From CAYGLF01 sp964350945 (GTDB taxonomy: Bacteria > Chlamydiota > Chlamydiia > Chlamydiales > JAAZZY01): DNA of 64,000 bases. The notes below the pieces were generated by a model. The model saw only the letters and a list, made by a program, of their open reading frames with translations, made no database searches and was not told the origin of the DNA. Shown here piece by piece: positions 17,687-26,452 of this stretch. The DNA is taken from positions 16,067 to 80,066 of the forward strand of contig CAYGLF010000006.1 of assembly GCA_964350945.1 (NCBI GenBank), written 5' to 3'. Made by a program: the position numbers and the translations under genes. Numbering within the stretch: position 1 is the first letter of the stretch; every line of letters starts with the position of its first letter.

Positions 17687-18407
17687 ACTGCAGTCCAGAG
17701 ACTTTTTCCAGAAGATCTATGGGGACTAGAAACTGATCTAGTTGGGTCCCCAGGGGGAGGTCATGATTTGGAATAATGTAAGCAGTAGGTTTTTGTTCAA
17801 AGTAGATGAGCTTGAAAAAGTGAGTGGGGACAGCCACATGATTTTCTCCGATCACTTGATACTTGACAAATCGATTGCCATTTTCTAGGTGGGGCAAAAA
17901 AAGAGGTCCCGTAACCACTTCCACAGGTTGCTCGGGCGCTATCTTTTGGCGAATTTTTTTTTCTAAAGCAGCCCACACTCCGCGGTTAAGCCCAGCATTT
18001 TGCGGGCAGACATTTGAGAGTAAAAAAGTATTAGAGAGATCTTTTTCATTTTGGTTCCAGTTGGCTGCTGCCATCATATGTCCACGATCTAGTCCAGATT
18101 GTTTGTAGTCTTTAATAGTACTGCGGTGTAGTGAGTAAACGGCTTTATTTTCTTTGAAAGAAACAGCGAGTTTTTTTGGTGGACGATCTCTATTTTTGAC
18201 ATCTAGATATTCATAGGTCCATTGCGGGATTTTGCGCGCACTGTCATAGCAAACTAGAGAGTGGCCATAATCGAGTTTGGGAAATCCTAAAACTTGTACC
18301 CGCGATTTTTGAGGGCTGTGGCAAAAGCTGAAGCATAAAGCTCCTACCATAAAAGAACCGACTGCCAAAGCAAGAGAGTATTTTTTGCGGACCAGCCAAC
18401 GAAGCAT
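17670..18407 (-). CDS. Membrane-anchored DNA/RNA non-specific endonuclease
   Basis: 245 residues. An uncleaved N-terminal anchor or signal peptide (about 10-30, SLALAVGSFMVGALCFSF) is followed by a complete NUC1/EndoG-type beta-beta-alpha-metal nuclease domain: DRGHMMAAA (catalytic His in DRGH, near 103), then NTFLLSNVCPQNAGLNRGVW with the metal-binding Asn, and WAALE. The family cleaves single- and double-stranded DNA and RNA with Mg2+. The anchor places it in the periplasm or outside, where it could scavenge nucleic acids or act on host DNA (inference). Convergent overlap with the preceding gene. Confidence 0.9.
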   Translation of the reverse strand: MLRWLVRKKYSLALAVGSFMVGALCFSFCHSPQKSRVQVLGFPKLDYGHSLVCYDSARKIPQWTYEYLDVKNRDRPPKKLAVSFKENKAVYSLHRSTIKDYKQSGLDRGHMMAAANWNQNEKDLSNTFLLSNVCPQNAGLNRGVWAALEKKIRQKIAPEQPVEVVTGPLFLPHLENGNRFVKYQVIGENHVAVPTHFFKLIYFEQKPTAYIIPNHDLPLGTQLDQFLVPIDLLEKVSGLQFSFQS

Positions 18408-18483
18408 CTAGAAAAGGGGGGCTAAAAAACCAGTTCATCTTTTGATAGTTTTAATAGACATTTAGAGTAAATAGAAAAAACTT

Positions 18484-19386
18484 TTAAAGAGAGGTTCCTA
18501 GAGACTGGCCAAATTTGCAGCGCATTTCTAGATAGTTGGGAGCTTTTAATAGATCTTTGTCTAACATAAGGCGATTTTCTTCAAAGAGCATGACCACACA
18601 AGATCCTCCAAAAGCGAAATAGCCTTTTTCATCTCCTCTTTGAAAGAGTTTGTTCGGCTCAAAAGTTTGGATGATGCTCCCAACGCATACAGCTCCAATT
18701 TCAATATAGGCGACTTGCCCAAATCTTTCTGTATTTAAAAGGGTGATCATCCGTTTGTTTTCTGAAAAAACATGGATATTGTTTTTTAAAGAAGCGAGAT
18801 TTACAGCGTTGAGATATCCATTGATCATTTTTGGTTTTTCAGCAATGCCACTGCAGGGAAAATGAAAGCGATGATAGTCGGTCGGGCAAAGCCTGGCAAC
18901 GATCATCACTCCCTTTTCAAAGCGCTCTGAAAGCGCTTCATCTTTTAGAAATGAAGCAAGTTGGAACCGGTGGCCTTTCACGTAAAAGCCATCTCTTTTT
19001 GAGATATTGGGGATGAATAAATAGCGGCCATCAGCTGGCATAATGGCTGTTTGTGCTTCTTTAGGGAACGAGCGCGCTCCTGGCTTGAGCTTGCGGTAAA
19101 AAAAATCGTTGAATGATTGGTATTGAGAGGGGCGCTTTAGAGTCTCTCCCATATCAATTTCAAACTGTTGGATAAAAGGAAGGACTTTACGTCGGCTCCA
19201 TCTTGTGTCTTGGATCTTGCCATAAAGATAAGAAATGAAAGGAATGCGGGCAACGGTTTGTAAGAGGCGATTGAAAAAGCTGCTGCAAGGATATTGCCCA
19301 TACAACATGTAGACAAAGAAAAAGCCATAGATTTTTTCTTGGATCTTTTGGCGAGAGATGCGGTCTATAAAGTGGATGGCTTCCAT
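18484..19386 (-). CDS. psd: Phosphatidylserine decarboxylase proenzyme
   Basis: A 300-residue PSD making phosphatidylethanolamine from phosphatidylserine at the inner membrane. Seen: N-terminal hydrophobic part (GFFFVYMLYGQYPCSSFFNR), the catalytic Asp region MPADGRYLFIP (near 120), the His motif DYHRFHFPCSG (near 178), and the self-cleavage site FGGSCVV (near 260), where the chain is cut between Gly and Ser to form the pyruvoyl group. In GGSC the residue after Ser is Cys, where Ser or Thr is commoner. Neighbouring trmE and secA match chlamydial order CT698-CT701. Confidence 0.95.
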   Translation of the reverse strand: MEAIHFIDRISRQKIQEKIYGFFFVYMLYGQYPCSSFFNRLLQTVARIPFISYLYGKIQDTRWSRRKVLPFIQQFEIDMGETLKRPSQYQSFNDFFYRKLKPGARSFPKEAQTAIMPADGRYLFIPNISKRDGFYVKGHRFQLASFLKDEALSERFEKGVMIVARLCPTDYHRFHFPCSGIAEKPKMINGYLNAVNLASLKNNIHVFSENKRMITLLNTERFGQVAYIEIGAVCVGSIIQTFEPNKLFQRGDEKGYFAFGGSCVVMLFEENRLMLDKDLLKAPNYLEMRCKFGQSLGTSL

Positions 19387-19555
19387 ACAAATAAAGTTTT
19401 TATGAGAAATAATAAGAAAAAGTTGAAAAAAGAGCTGTGGAAATCAAAATCAAAGATGATTTCACTAGAGTTAATTAGCGGCTCATATTATTATTTCTAG
19501 CTGAGAGATTATTTACTAAAGCTTTTTAAGTCAATCTTAAATCAAATTTGTTCTA

Positions 19556-20902
19556 ATGAGTTTACGAAAAGAAACAATTGCAGCGATTTGTACCCCTAGC
19601 GGAGACGGAGGGGTGGCGATGATTCGCATATCTGGCGAGTGCGCACTCCAGGTTGCAAACGCTTTATTTTCTAAAGATGTTTTGAAGCTTGCCTCCCATC
19701 AAATGGTTTATGGTCGTTTTTGTGATGTCGATAAAAAGACGCTTGATCAAGGGCTTTTAGTGGTGATGAAAGCCCCCAACTCTTACACCGGAGAAGAGGT
19801 TGTGGAGATTTTTTGTCATGGAGGACGCTTAATCACGCAAAAAGTGCTTGAGCGAACTTTTGAGGCGGGAGCAAAACCCGCCCAGCCAGGAGAGTTTACT
19901 CAAAGGGCCTATCTCAATAAAAAGATGGATCTAGCGCAAGCAGAGGCCGTGCAGTTGTTAATTTCAGCGCAAAATGAATATGCTCTTAAAATGGCCCAAA
20001 GCCAACTTGAAGGAGAGCTTTCAAAAAGCATTCGCGCGATGCAAGAAAAGCTGGTTGAACAAGCCGCTATTTTAGAAGCATGGGTAGATTTTCCTGAAGA
20101 AGGGATTGAGTTTTGTAGTTTAGAAGATATTATAGCCGCTTTAAATATCTGCTTAAATCAAATGGCCACTTTAATTCATACTTTTCGAGATGGGCAAGCT
20201 CTAAAAGAGGGCTTTTCAATTTGTCTGCTTGGAAAACCCAATGTAGGCAAGTCCTCATTGATGAACCGTCTTTTGAAAAAAGATCGAGCGATTGTGACCG
20301 ATATAGCAGGAACGACGCGTGATCTTTTAGAAGAAGCCTTTTTTATCCAAGGGATGAAATACCGATTGATAGATACCGCGGGAATAAGAAAAACGGATCA
20401 GATTGTTGAGGAGATCGGAATAGAAAGAGCTTTAAAAGCGTCTAAAAATGCCGATTTAACCCTCCTTGTTTTAGATGCCTCTACCCCTTTTTCTTCAGAA
20501 GATCAAAAGCTTTTAAAAAGTGTGGGCAATCACTTGGTCGTCTGGAATAAAATCGATCTGAAAAAAGAGCCTCTAGAACCTCAACTTTTGGATGCTATTG
20601 AAATTTCTGCCAAGACGGGACGGGGATTTGAGAGCCTATGTGCTCAGATTCTTGAAAAGACGCTTCCAAAAGCAGCTTGCCAAGATCAAATCTTTTTAAC
20701 AGAAGCTCGCCATAAAAAGTCTCTTCAAGAGGCCTATGATCATCTCAAAAAGGTGATTGATGGACTTGAAAGCGGTCAGTCTGCAGAGTGGCTGTCCTAT
20801 GATTTAAAAAGCTCATTAAGGTCATTAAGCGAGATTATGGGGATGGATATTACAGAGAGCATTTTATCAAATATCTTTGCAAAATTTTGTATTGGGAAAT
20901 AG
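19556..20902 (+). CDS. mnmE: tRNA modification GTPase MnmE (TrmE)
   Basis: A 448-residue protein of normal length. The N-terminal folate-binding domain (1-120) is followed by a helical domain interrupted by the G domain: G1 GKPNVGKSS (near 224), G2/G3 DIAGTTRD and DTAGI, G4 NKID. The C-terminal CIGK carries the Cys needed for activity. With MnmG it makes the 5-carboxymethylaminomethyl modification on wobble uridine of certain tRNAs. It is divergent from psd. The Gly/Lys-rich short hairpin about 45 bp after the stop (20948-20965) lacks a T-run. Confidence 0.97.
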   Translation: MSLRKETIAAICTPSGDGGVAMIRISGECALQVANALFSKDVLKLASHQMVYGRFCDVDKKTLDQGLLVVMKAPNSYTGEEVVEIFCHGGRLITQKVLERTFEAGAKPAQPGEFTQRAYLNKKMDLAQAEAVQLLISAQNEYALKMAQSQLEGELSKSIRAMQEKLVEQAAILEAWVDFPEEGIEFCSLEDIIAALNICLNQMATLIHTFRDGQALKEGFSICLLGKPNVGKSSLMNRLLKKDRAIVTDIAGTTRDLLEEAFFIQGMKYRLIDTAGIRKTDQIVEEIGIERALKASKNADLTLLVLDASTPFSSEDQKLLKSVGNHLVVWNKIDLKKEPLEPQLLDAIEISAKTGRGFESLCAQILEKTLPKAACQDQIFLTEARHKKSLQEAYDHLKKVIDGLESGQSAEWLSYDLKSSLRSLSEIMGMDITESILSNIFAKFCIGK

Positions 20903-21062
20903 CTCTTGGGGGCTGTTTTAAAAAAATAATTAATATTTAAAGCCTTGTCCCTTTTTTAAAAGGGAAAGAATTTAGGAAAATTAACCAACTTTCTTTAAAC
21001 TGTCTTAACAAAGAGCCTCTATACTGGGGCGCAAATAAAAGCTATTGAAGGGCAAAAAAAAT

Positions 21063-22358
21063 ATGATATCAGCTATTTACCAAAGCGCGACGAATTGGGG
21101 ATTCCATGAGGGTGGCAAGGTGCCATTAACGACTGAAAATACTACCCAAAATCCAATAAGGGAAGGGCTTACAACAGCTCTTAAAGCAGGGGGAGCTTTA
21201 CTTGCAACTGGAGGTCTTGGGTATTTAGCCTATCATCGCTTTTATTCGCCCACGCTTTCTTCGCATGATATTGATCAAAGTCCTTTAACGGCTTTTTATC
21301 AAAAATATAGTAACAGCTGTGAAAGTCGAACGTTCAAAGTGATGCAAAGCTTTTTGAATGCTGTAGAAAAGCCTTTGTTTGCCAATGCAAACACCCCTCC
21401 AGGGGCTTTAAAAGCCTTTTTACTAGACAGAAACTTAGATGGAGCTCGTTGCGCTTACGCTGCTTACCCAGAAGGGAAGATCACTCAGGGAATGAAAAAC
21501 TCATTGCTTGGAGAGGTCATGCATCAGATGCAGGCGAATGGGAAAGATTTGAAAGCTTCGCTAAAGTGGTTGATTGACATTGGGGCAGATGTCAACTTTA
21601 GCCAGCGCATTATGCAAAAAGACCTTCGACAAAATGAAGATACCTACACAGCATTGTTAACGGCCTATCGCAGTAGGGATGCAGATCTATTTGAGTCTTT
21701 AATCAAAAAGGGAGCCAACCCAGACCTCTCTGTACACAGCTACTCTAAACTCACCGAGCGTTTTGATAACAAACAGCCGATCATCAAAGCAATGGTTGAA
21801 GATATGGGACGCACTGGAGCTCAAATGCCTTCTAAGGACACCTGCAGCAGTTATAAGAAAATGGTCGATCTTTCTATTCAAGCGCACACTCAGGCGATGG
21901 GTTCTTTTGCAAAAGAGACTCAAGACACTTTAAAGCCTATCATTTACCAGTATCTTAATGGGAAAGTGTGTTTTAGAGAATTTTTTATTAAAAGGACCAC
22001 CCCTCCACCGAAGAAAAACTCTAGTCAATTTTCCGCCGAGAATAACTGGAGCAATTTATTCAACTCGTTTGGAGAATCAGCACGAGTATACTTAGAAGCC
22101 CTTAATAAATTGTGGGATGACTTTTTTCCTGAAATTGCCAAAGAAGATCAAGAAGATGCTTATCGAATACTTGGGCTTGATCCTGTTGAGCTAGGGAAAA
22201 TGTCAAGTAAAGAGGCTCTTAAAACTATTAAAAAAGCGTGTCGCGAACTTCACAAAGTAAATCATCCAGACAGAGGCGGGGATTCCGATTTATTCACGAA
22301 AGTAACAGATGCTTGCGAAAAAACTACAGACGAACAAAAAAAAGGGAGGTTTTTCTAA
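21063..22358 (+). CDS. Putative effector: TM segment, ankyrin-like repeats and C-terminal J domain
   Basis: 431 residues from the ATG at 21063; a TTG 18 bp upstream is less likely. Residues 41-60 form one hydrophobic segment. Residues about 165-215 look like two ankyrin repeats (LKWLIDIGADVN, then YTALLTAYRSRDADLFESL and KKGANPDL). Residues 364-431 are a J domain with the HPD motif at 401-403 (NHPDRGGDSDLF). J domains stimulate Hsp70 ATPase; ankyrin repeats bind proteins. The combination with a membrane anchor suggests a host-directed or chaperone-recruiting protein, by inference. The stop overlaps the next start (TAATG). The paralogue at 22797 shares the N-terminal two thirds but not the J domain. 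Confidence 0.8.
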   Translation: MISAIYQSATNWGFHEGGKVPLTTENTTQNPIREGLTTALKAGGALLATGGLGYLAYHRFYSPTLSSHDIDQSPLTAFYQKYSNSCESRTFKVMQSFLNAVEKPLFANANTPPGALKAFLLDRNLDGARCAYAAYPEGKITQGMKNSLLGEVMHQMQANGKDLKASLKWLIDIGADVNFSQRIMQKDLRQNEDTYTALLTAYRSRDADLFESLIKKGANPDLSVHSYSKLTERFDNKQPIIKAMVEDMGRTGAQMPSKDTCSSYKKMVDLSIQAHTQAMGSFAKETQDTLKPIIYQYLNGKVCFREFFIKRTTPPPKKNSSQFSAENNWSNLFNSFGESARVYLEALNKLWDDFFPEIAKEDQEDAYRILGLDPVELGKMSSKEALKTIKKACRELHKVNHPDRGGDSDLFTKVTDACEKTTDEQKKGRFF

Positions 22359-22807
22359 TGAATGCTTTATCTGTGCAACCAGCTTGTGGCTTAAAGCCAC
22401 TATGGGCGGCCTCTTTTGAATTACAAGCGGGATTGGTACAGCTCGAAAGGGATTTTAAAAGGGACCTGGCTGCAGTGATTGCGGCTCTAGAGAAAACGGA
22501 CGCAACTCCTGTAATATTCACGATCCTTTCTAAAGTATTCAAGAACTTTGTAGCTAGAAATTTTGAATCACCCTCGAAAAATCAACTGGATAAACTAGTT
22601 TCTTCGATCACCTCTCAATCGAGATTATTTGAAATTGCGCCAAAAGAAGCTTATAGATCCATTAAAAGGGTATGTAGAAAATTTTTAGGAAAATATCATC
22701 CTGATAATAGAACAGATGGGAACACAGATTTATTCATCATAACCGCTGAAATGTGCAGTGAGATTTCAGTGAGGCTCAAAGCAAAAGGATTATTTTATGG
22801 AAGTTAA
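22358..22807 (+). CDS. Short J-domain-like protein (HPD motif)
   Basis: 149 residues from the ATG at 22358, which overlaps the preceding stop and follows GGGAGG. The C-terminal part (about 92-149) has the pattern of helices II and III of a J domain with HPD at 114-116 (KYHPDNRTDGNTDLF), close to the C-terminus of the upstream protein. Helix I is not clear; the N-terminal 90 residues are helical and unrecognised. It is coupled to both neighbours, overlapping the next gene by 11 bp. It may act as a trans-supplied J module for the downstream paralogue that lacks one (inference). Confidence 0.75.
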   Translation: MNALSVQPACGLKPLWAASFELQAGLVQLERDFKRDLAAVIAALEKTDATPVIFTILSKVFKNFVARNFESPSKNQLDKLVSSITSQSRLFEIAPKEAYRSIKRVCRKFLGKYHPDNRTDGNTDLFIITAEMCSEISVRLKAKGLFYGS

Positions 22808-24581
22808 TTCAAAACCAGTATCATCTCAAAGTCATGAGTTAAAAAATCAAACCCAAACAGCAGGTTCTTGGACGCGATTTTTTATTCGGGCTGGTTTGTC
22901 TGTAACGGCGCTTGGAGTGGTCTCTCAGCTGGTTTACAACAACCACTATTCACCAAGTCATCCCGATTATCAAGGGTCTACTAGTTTTGAAGGGCAGCTA
23001 AGTTCAGGTTGTGAAAGCCTGGCATTTAGAAGCTCGCAAGCTTTTTACAATACCTTTGAAACTTCAGGGGCATTTTTCAATAAAATAGGATTGCCTTTAA
23101 GCACCCCAACTGGCGATTTACAAGCTTTTGCTTTAGATAGAAATATCGAAGCTCTAGATTGTGCTTATAGTTCTTATCCACAAGATCGAGTGAGTGATGA
23201 TAATAAAAATAAACTGCTCGGAAAAGTTTTAAAAGGAATGCAACTTCATCATAAAGAGTTGAACCCTTCTTTAAAGTGGTTGCTTCATCACGGTGCGAAC
23301 CCCAATCACCAAGAACGCATGGGCAAAGAAGCTAAGCAGTTTTCTGAAAAGGCCTATACTCCGCTACTAACAGCATATCGAGCTTTAGATGCTGACCTCT
23401 ACGACTATTTGATTTCTAAAGGAGCCAGTGCATCTAGAGAAATTGATATCCAGTCAAACGATTCTTCTAAATCGGACGAAAAGCAAATGATTTTGCATGC
23501 CATGATTGATGACATTAAACATCAGTTTTCGAGAATTGATGAGAGTGATCTAGAGCTTGAAGAAGCTTATCGCTGTCCTATTTACAAAAAAATGGTGGAT
23601 GCATCACTGAGTCAATTAACAAGTGCTCAATCCTTCAGTGAACAAGAGGCTACACGTGCTAAAGTAGACCTCTACATGCGCCTAAATCCTCACGCGTGTT
23701 CGAGTACCTTCACAATCAGTCAAGAAGAAAAAAGAGATTACGACGCTGAACAGATCAAAAACGCTTTTAAGAATACCTATGAATGGTGGACGCAGTTTTC
23801 TCAATCAGAAACTACAGATGAGGCTAGTCAAACCGCTGGTGGCCCTAATAATAGCGCGAAGTCCTATCCAGATGATCAGACGCCTGGTTGGAGTCAAAAG
23901 GCTTTTGAAAAAGCTCAAAATACTTTTTCTGATGTGTATCAATCTAAGACCGCTCAAACTGTTGTTCAAATGGTTAAAGACGGATCTCAAAAGGCGGCGC
24001 AAGCAGGTTCTTATGCGGTCAATACAGTTTCCGATGTGGTAACTAGTGAAACGGTTATAGGAATTGGACAAGGGATCAAAAAAGTCGTTAAAAAAACCGT
24101 TCGGGTAGGTGCTGATACTCTTAAAGGGGCGGCAGAGCTTGTATCTAATGCGGCGACCAGTGAAACAGTTAAAGGAATTGGACAATCCGTTAAGAAGGGA
24201 GCTCAAAAATTAGCAGAAGTAGGCTCTGAAACTCTCAAAGCTGTTGGAGATGGAGCAAAAGCTGCCGCTAACAGCGATTTGGCTGCTAGTGCTGCAAAAG
24301 GAATCAAACAGGTCGCTCAAACAACTGCTGAGATCGGTTCTAAAACGCTCAAAGCTGTTGGAGATGGAGCGAAAGCTGCCGCTAACAGCGAGTTGGTTGC
24401 TGGAATCGGAAAAGGGATCAAGCAGGGAACTCAAAGTGCCTCAGAGATGGGTCAGGTCGTTTTTGAATCTGGTAAAGGGGTCTTTATAACTGCAAAAGAA
24501 AATGCCAAAGACGCGGTATCTGCTGCGGCTGATACATTTGCAGAGTTAACCCAGCAAAAGAAACGAAGTGAGATCCTTTGA
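22797..24581 (+). CDS. Putative effector: ankyrin-like domain with C-terminal 38-residue tandem repeats
   Basis: 594 residues. Residues 1-260 are paralogous to the 21063 protein: a hydrophobic segment (about 28-48), the CES motif after SSG, and ankyrin-like blocks (LKWLLHHGANPN, then YTPLLTAYRALDADLYDYL and SKGASASR). The J domain is replaced by an Asp/Gln/Ser linker (330-370) and four exact 38-residue Lys/Ala/Gly-rich repeats (residues 418-569), with a weaker copy before them. The repeats are amphipathic and lysine-rich, suited to helical membrane or nucleic-acid surfaces. Similar internal repeats occur in secreted proteins of intracellular bacteria. Function unknown; the layout supports a host-interface protein. 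Confidence 0.78.
   Translation: MEVNSKPVSSQSHELKNQTQTAGSWTRFFIRAGLSVTALGVVSQLVYNNHYSPSHPDYQGSTSFEGQLSSGCESLAFRSSQAFYNTFETSGAFFNKIGLPLSTPTGDLQAFALDRNIEALDCAYSSYPQDRVSDDNKNKLLGKVLKGMQLHHKELNPSLKWLLHHGANPNHQERMGKEAKQFSEKAYTPLLTAYRALDADLYDYLISKGASASREIDIQSNDSSKSDEKQMILHAMIDDIKHQFSRIDESDLELEEAYRCPIYKKMVDASLSQLTSAQSFSEQEATRAKVDLYMRLNPHACSSTFTISQEEKRDYDAEQIKNAFKNTYEWWTQFSQSETTDEASQTAGGPNNSAKSYPDDQTPGWSQKAFEKAQNTFSDVYQSKTAQTVVQMVKDGSQKAAQAGSYAVNTVSDVVTSETVIGIGQGIKKVVKKTVRVGADTLKGAAELVSNAATSETVKGIGQSVKKGAQKLAEVGSETLKAVGDGAKAAANSDLAASAAKGIKQVAQTTAEIGSKTLKAVGDGAKAAANSELVAGIGKGIKQGTQSASEMGQVVFESGKGVFITAKENAKDAVSAAADTFAELTQQKKRSEIL
24048..24503 (+). repeat. Four in-frame 114-bp tandem repeats
   Basis: Four consecutive units of exactly 114 bp (38 codons) with no length variation. 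Units 2 and 3 share a nearly identical block encoding TLKAVGDGAKAAANS, at 24231 and 24345. Units 1 and 4 are more diverged, consistent with duplication from the centre outward. Confidence 0.9.
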
Positions 24582-24728
24582 CCTTTTTAAATGAAAGGTA
24601 TGGGGTGCTTGCAATCTGTAAAGAAGAGGAAAAGCGTTGAATGTGGGGCTTTTTTAAAGTTTTTGATTGCAAGTAAAAGTACTTCGACAAACAATGGGCG
24701 CCAATTGTAAACAAGATGAGAGTGTTAG

Positions 24729-25226
24729 ATGCAAATATTACCATCCCCTAGTCCATGTGCTACTAAACAATCCGCAGGGAATCAATTGCTGACAGTCTCT
24801 CGTGGGTGGGTGCGTTTAGCCCCCTTAATAGGCACAGCTTTGGCACATAATTGGGTGCAGGGGGTTTTGATGAATCAGCCTGTAAGCTATCTTTCAGCTC
24901 CTCTCCCTAATTTTTTTGTAAATCTCCCTATTTCTGTGATTACCGGAAGTGTTTTCGCAGCGACCCTTAAAACCTTTCTTCCAAAGGGAGAAGTCGCACC
25001 TACAAGTTATGAGCTGACGAGTAAATCCATTGCTTGGGCAGCTTTTTTTAATACAGCAAATGCTATGTCTATGTTACTTCCTGCAGCCAAAGTGATTCCA
25101 CTAGGGCCCATTGCTACGACAGTAGGTTTAGTGTTAGCGTCTGGGGGCTTGTCATTAGGTATGTTACATATAGCTGAGCATTTGCTCATAACAGGTCAAC
25201 CTCCAGTAGGAGATGAGTGGGCATGA
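24729..25226 (+). CDS. Small hypothetical membrane protein
   Basis: 165 residues with two or three hydrophobic stretches (about 57-78, 100-120, 122-145), Pro/Ala/Leu-rich, no signal peptide. No family recognised. It follows the effector cluster by about 150 bp and overlaps the chorismate mutase start by four bases (ATGA), so it is translated together with that gene although no functional link is visible. Confidence 0.7.
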   Translation: MQILPSPSPCATKQSAGNQLLTVSRGWVRLAPLIGTALAHNWVQGVLMNQPVSYLSAPLPNFFVNLPISVITGSVFAATLKTFLPKGEVAPTSYELTSKSIAWAAFFNTANAMSMLLPAAKVIPLGPIATTVGLVLASGGLSLGMLHIAEHLLITGQPPVGDEWA

Positions 25227-25489
25227 CGGTGGACCAGCTGACGAAGTGGCGCCAGCAAATTGACCAGATTGACCAAGCGCTTTTAGAGCAGCTTGCTTTA
25301 AGAAAGCAGGTAGTACGCCAAGTTATGCAGTGGAAGTTAAGTCACCAAAAACCTCTTTTAGATCTTAAAAGAGAGCAACAAATGATCAAGATACTCAAAG
25401 CGAAAGCCAAAAATCTAGGCTTAGATGAAGGGCTGGTTGAAAATCTATATCAGCAGATTCTAATTGACGCAAAAAAAGAGAGCTCCTAA
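25223..25489 (+). CDS. Chorismate mutase (AroQ class, monofunctional)
   Basis: 88 residues from the ATG at 25223 (GTG at 25217 less likely); GGAGATGAG upstream is a good RBS. All-helical AroQ fold with the key residues visible: Arg in WRQQID, Arg in LALRKQV, Lys in QWKLSHQ and the DLKRE segment corresponding to E. coli Lys39, Asp48 and Arg51. It converts chorismate to prephenate in the cytoplasm. With the next two genes it forms the branch to Phe and Tyr. In E. coli this domain is fused to TyrA or PheA; here it is free-standing. Confidence 0.9.
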   Translation: MTVDQLTKWRQQIDQIDQALLEQLALRKQVVRQVMQWKLSHQKPLLDLKREQQMIKILKAKAKNLGLDEGLVENLYQQILIDAKKESS

Positions 25490-25681
25490 ATCTCTTTATA
25501 TCAGTGTTTTTTTGCAATATTTCCTAAAAATTCTATTTTTCCTCTTTGAAGGGTATTTGCAATCTCATGTAAAAAAGTGCGCAATCCTCTTTTAAAAACG
25601 AGAGGGCATAGGGACCTTATATATAGAGATGGTAGTTAAAAAGTGGGTTTGCTATAAAAACATTTTTTAAGGAATGAGTTT

Positions 25682-26452
25682 ATGCAAGACCACTCACTAG
25701 GAATTATTGGAGGGAAAGGCCGCATGGGTCAATGGTTCTCTCACTATTTTAAAACCTCTTTTAAAATGATTTCCATCTATGATCTGAATCACCCTCAACC
25801 CCTTGCCTCATTTTGTAGGGCCCATGATGTGCTATTAATCTCTGTGCCCATCACTCAAACGATTCCCGTGATTGAAAAGATTCGCCCTTTGGTTCATCCT
25901 GGTCAACTCGTGATAGACTTTTGCTCATTAAAAGAAGCTGTGTGCCGGGCTCTCGCAAAATTGCCGTGTGCAACAATTGGCATGCACCCTTTATTTGGCC
26001 CCCATCTATCAAAAGGTGATGAAGCGACTCTTATACTATGTCCTGTGCAAGTGCATGGTTGGTTACAAAAGGTCAACGCTTTATTTCGCTCTCAAAAAAT
26101 AAAGGTGCACAAGCTAAGTCCCAAACGCCACGATCAGATTATGGCCAGAGTGCAAGCCTTAAACCACTTGGTGCAGCTTTCATATGGTGAGACGCTCTCC
26201 TTATTCTCTAAAAGGGAAATCGATCAGTGCTCAACACCACGTTTTTTAAGTTTTACAAGCTCATTGAAGCAGCTAGCTTCTCAAGATCCCTCTCTTTACC
26301 GAGAAATCGCTTTTGAAAATCCCTACTTTATCAAAGCCCTCAAACAGTATCAAAAGGGGGTGCAAAAGCTTTTAGAAGTGGTCGAACACAAAAAAGAGAG
26401 AGCTTTTAATGCCTTATTTGCAAGGCAGCAAAAATATTGGGGGGAGAAATGA
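25682..26452 (+). CDS. tyrA: Prephenate dehydrogenase (TyrA)
   Basis: 256 residues resembling the dehydrogenase half of the E. coli T-protein. NAD-binding GIIGGKGRMGQWF at the N-terminus, LLISVPITQT, catalytic-His motif GMHPLFGPHLS (near 101), and C-terminal QALNHLVQLSYGETL and QDPSLYREIAFENP. It converts prephenate to 4-hydroxyphenylpyruvate. 192 bp of leader separates it from the mutase, with a short CCTCTT/GAGAGG hairpin. Its stop overlaps the pheA start by four bases. No ACT domain is seen. Confidence 0.92.
   Translation: MQDHSLGIIGGKGRMGQWFSHYFKTSFKMISIYDLNHPQPLASFCRAHDVLLISVPITQTIPVIEKIRPLVHPGQLVIDFCSLKEAVCRALAKLPCATIGMHPLFGPHLSKGDEATLILCPVQVHGWLQKVNALFRSQKIKVHKLSPKRHDQIMARVQALNHLVQLSYGETLSLFSKREIDQCSTPRFLSFTSSLKQLASQDPSLYREIAFENPYFIKALKQYQKGVQKLLEVVEHKKERAFNALFARQQKYWGEK

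Noticed and set aside
20948..20965. TCCCTTTT/AAAAGGGA hairpin after mnmE as a terminator
   Set aside because: The loop is only two bases and no T-run follows, so support is weak.
22238..22357. Upstream extension of the short J-domain gene
   Set aside because: The extension overlaps the preceding gene's J domain by 120 bp in another frame, whereas the ATG at 22358 has an RBS and a stop-start overlap.
25490..25681. T-box, attenuator or tRNA in the tyrA leader
   Set aside because: Only one short hairpin (CCTCTT/GAGAGG) is seen, with no Phe/Tyr-rich leader peptide or T-box sequence.
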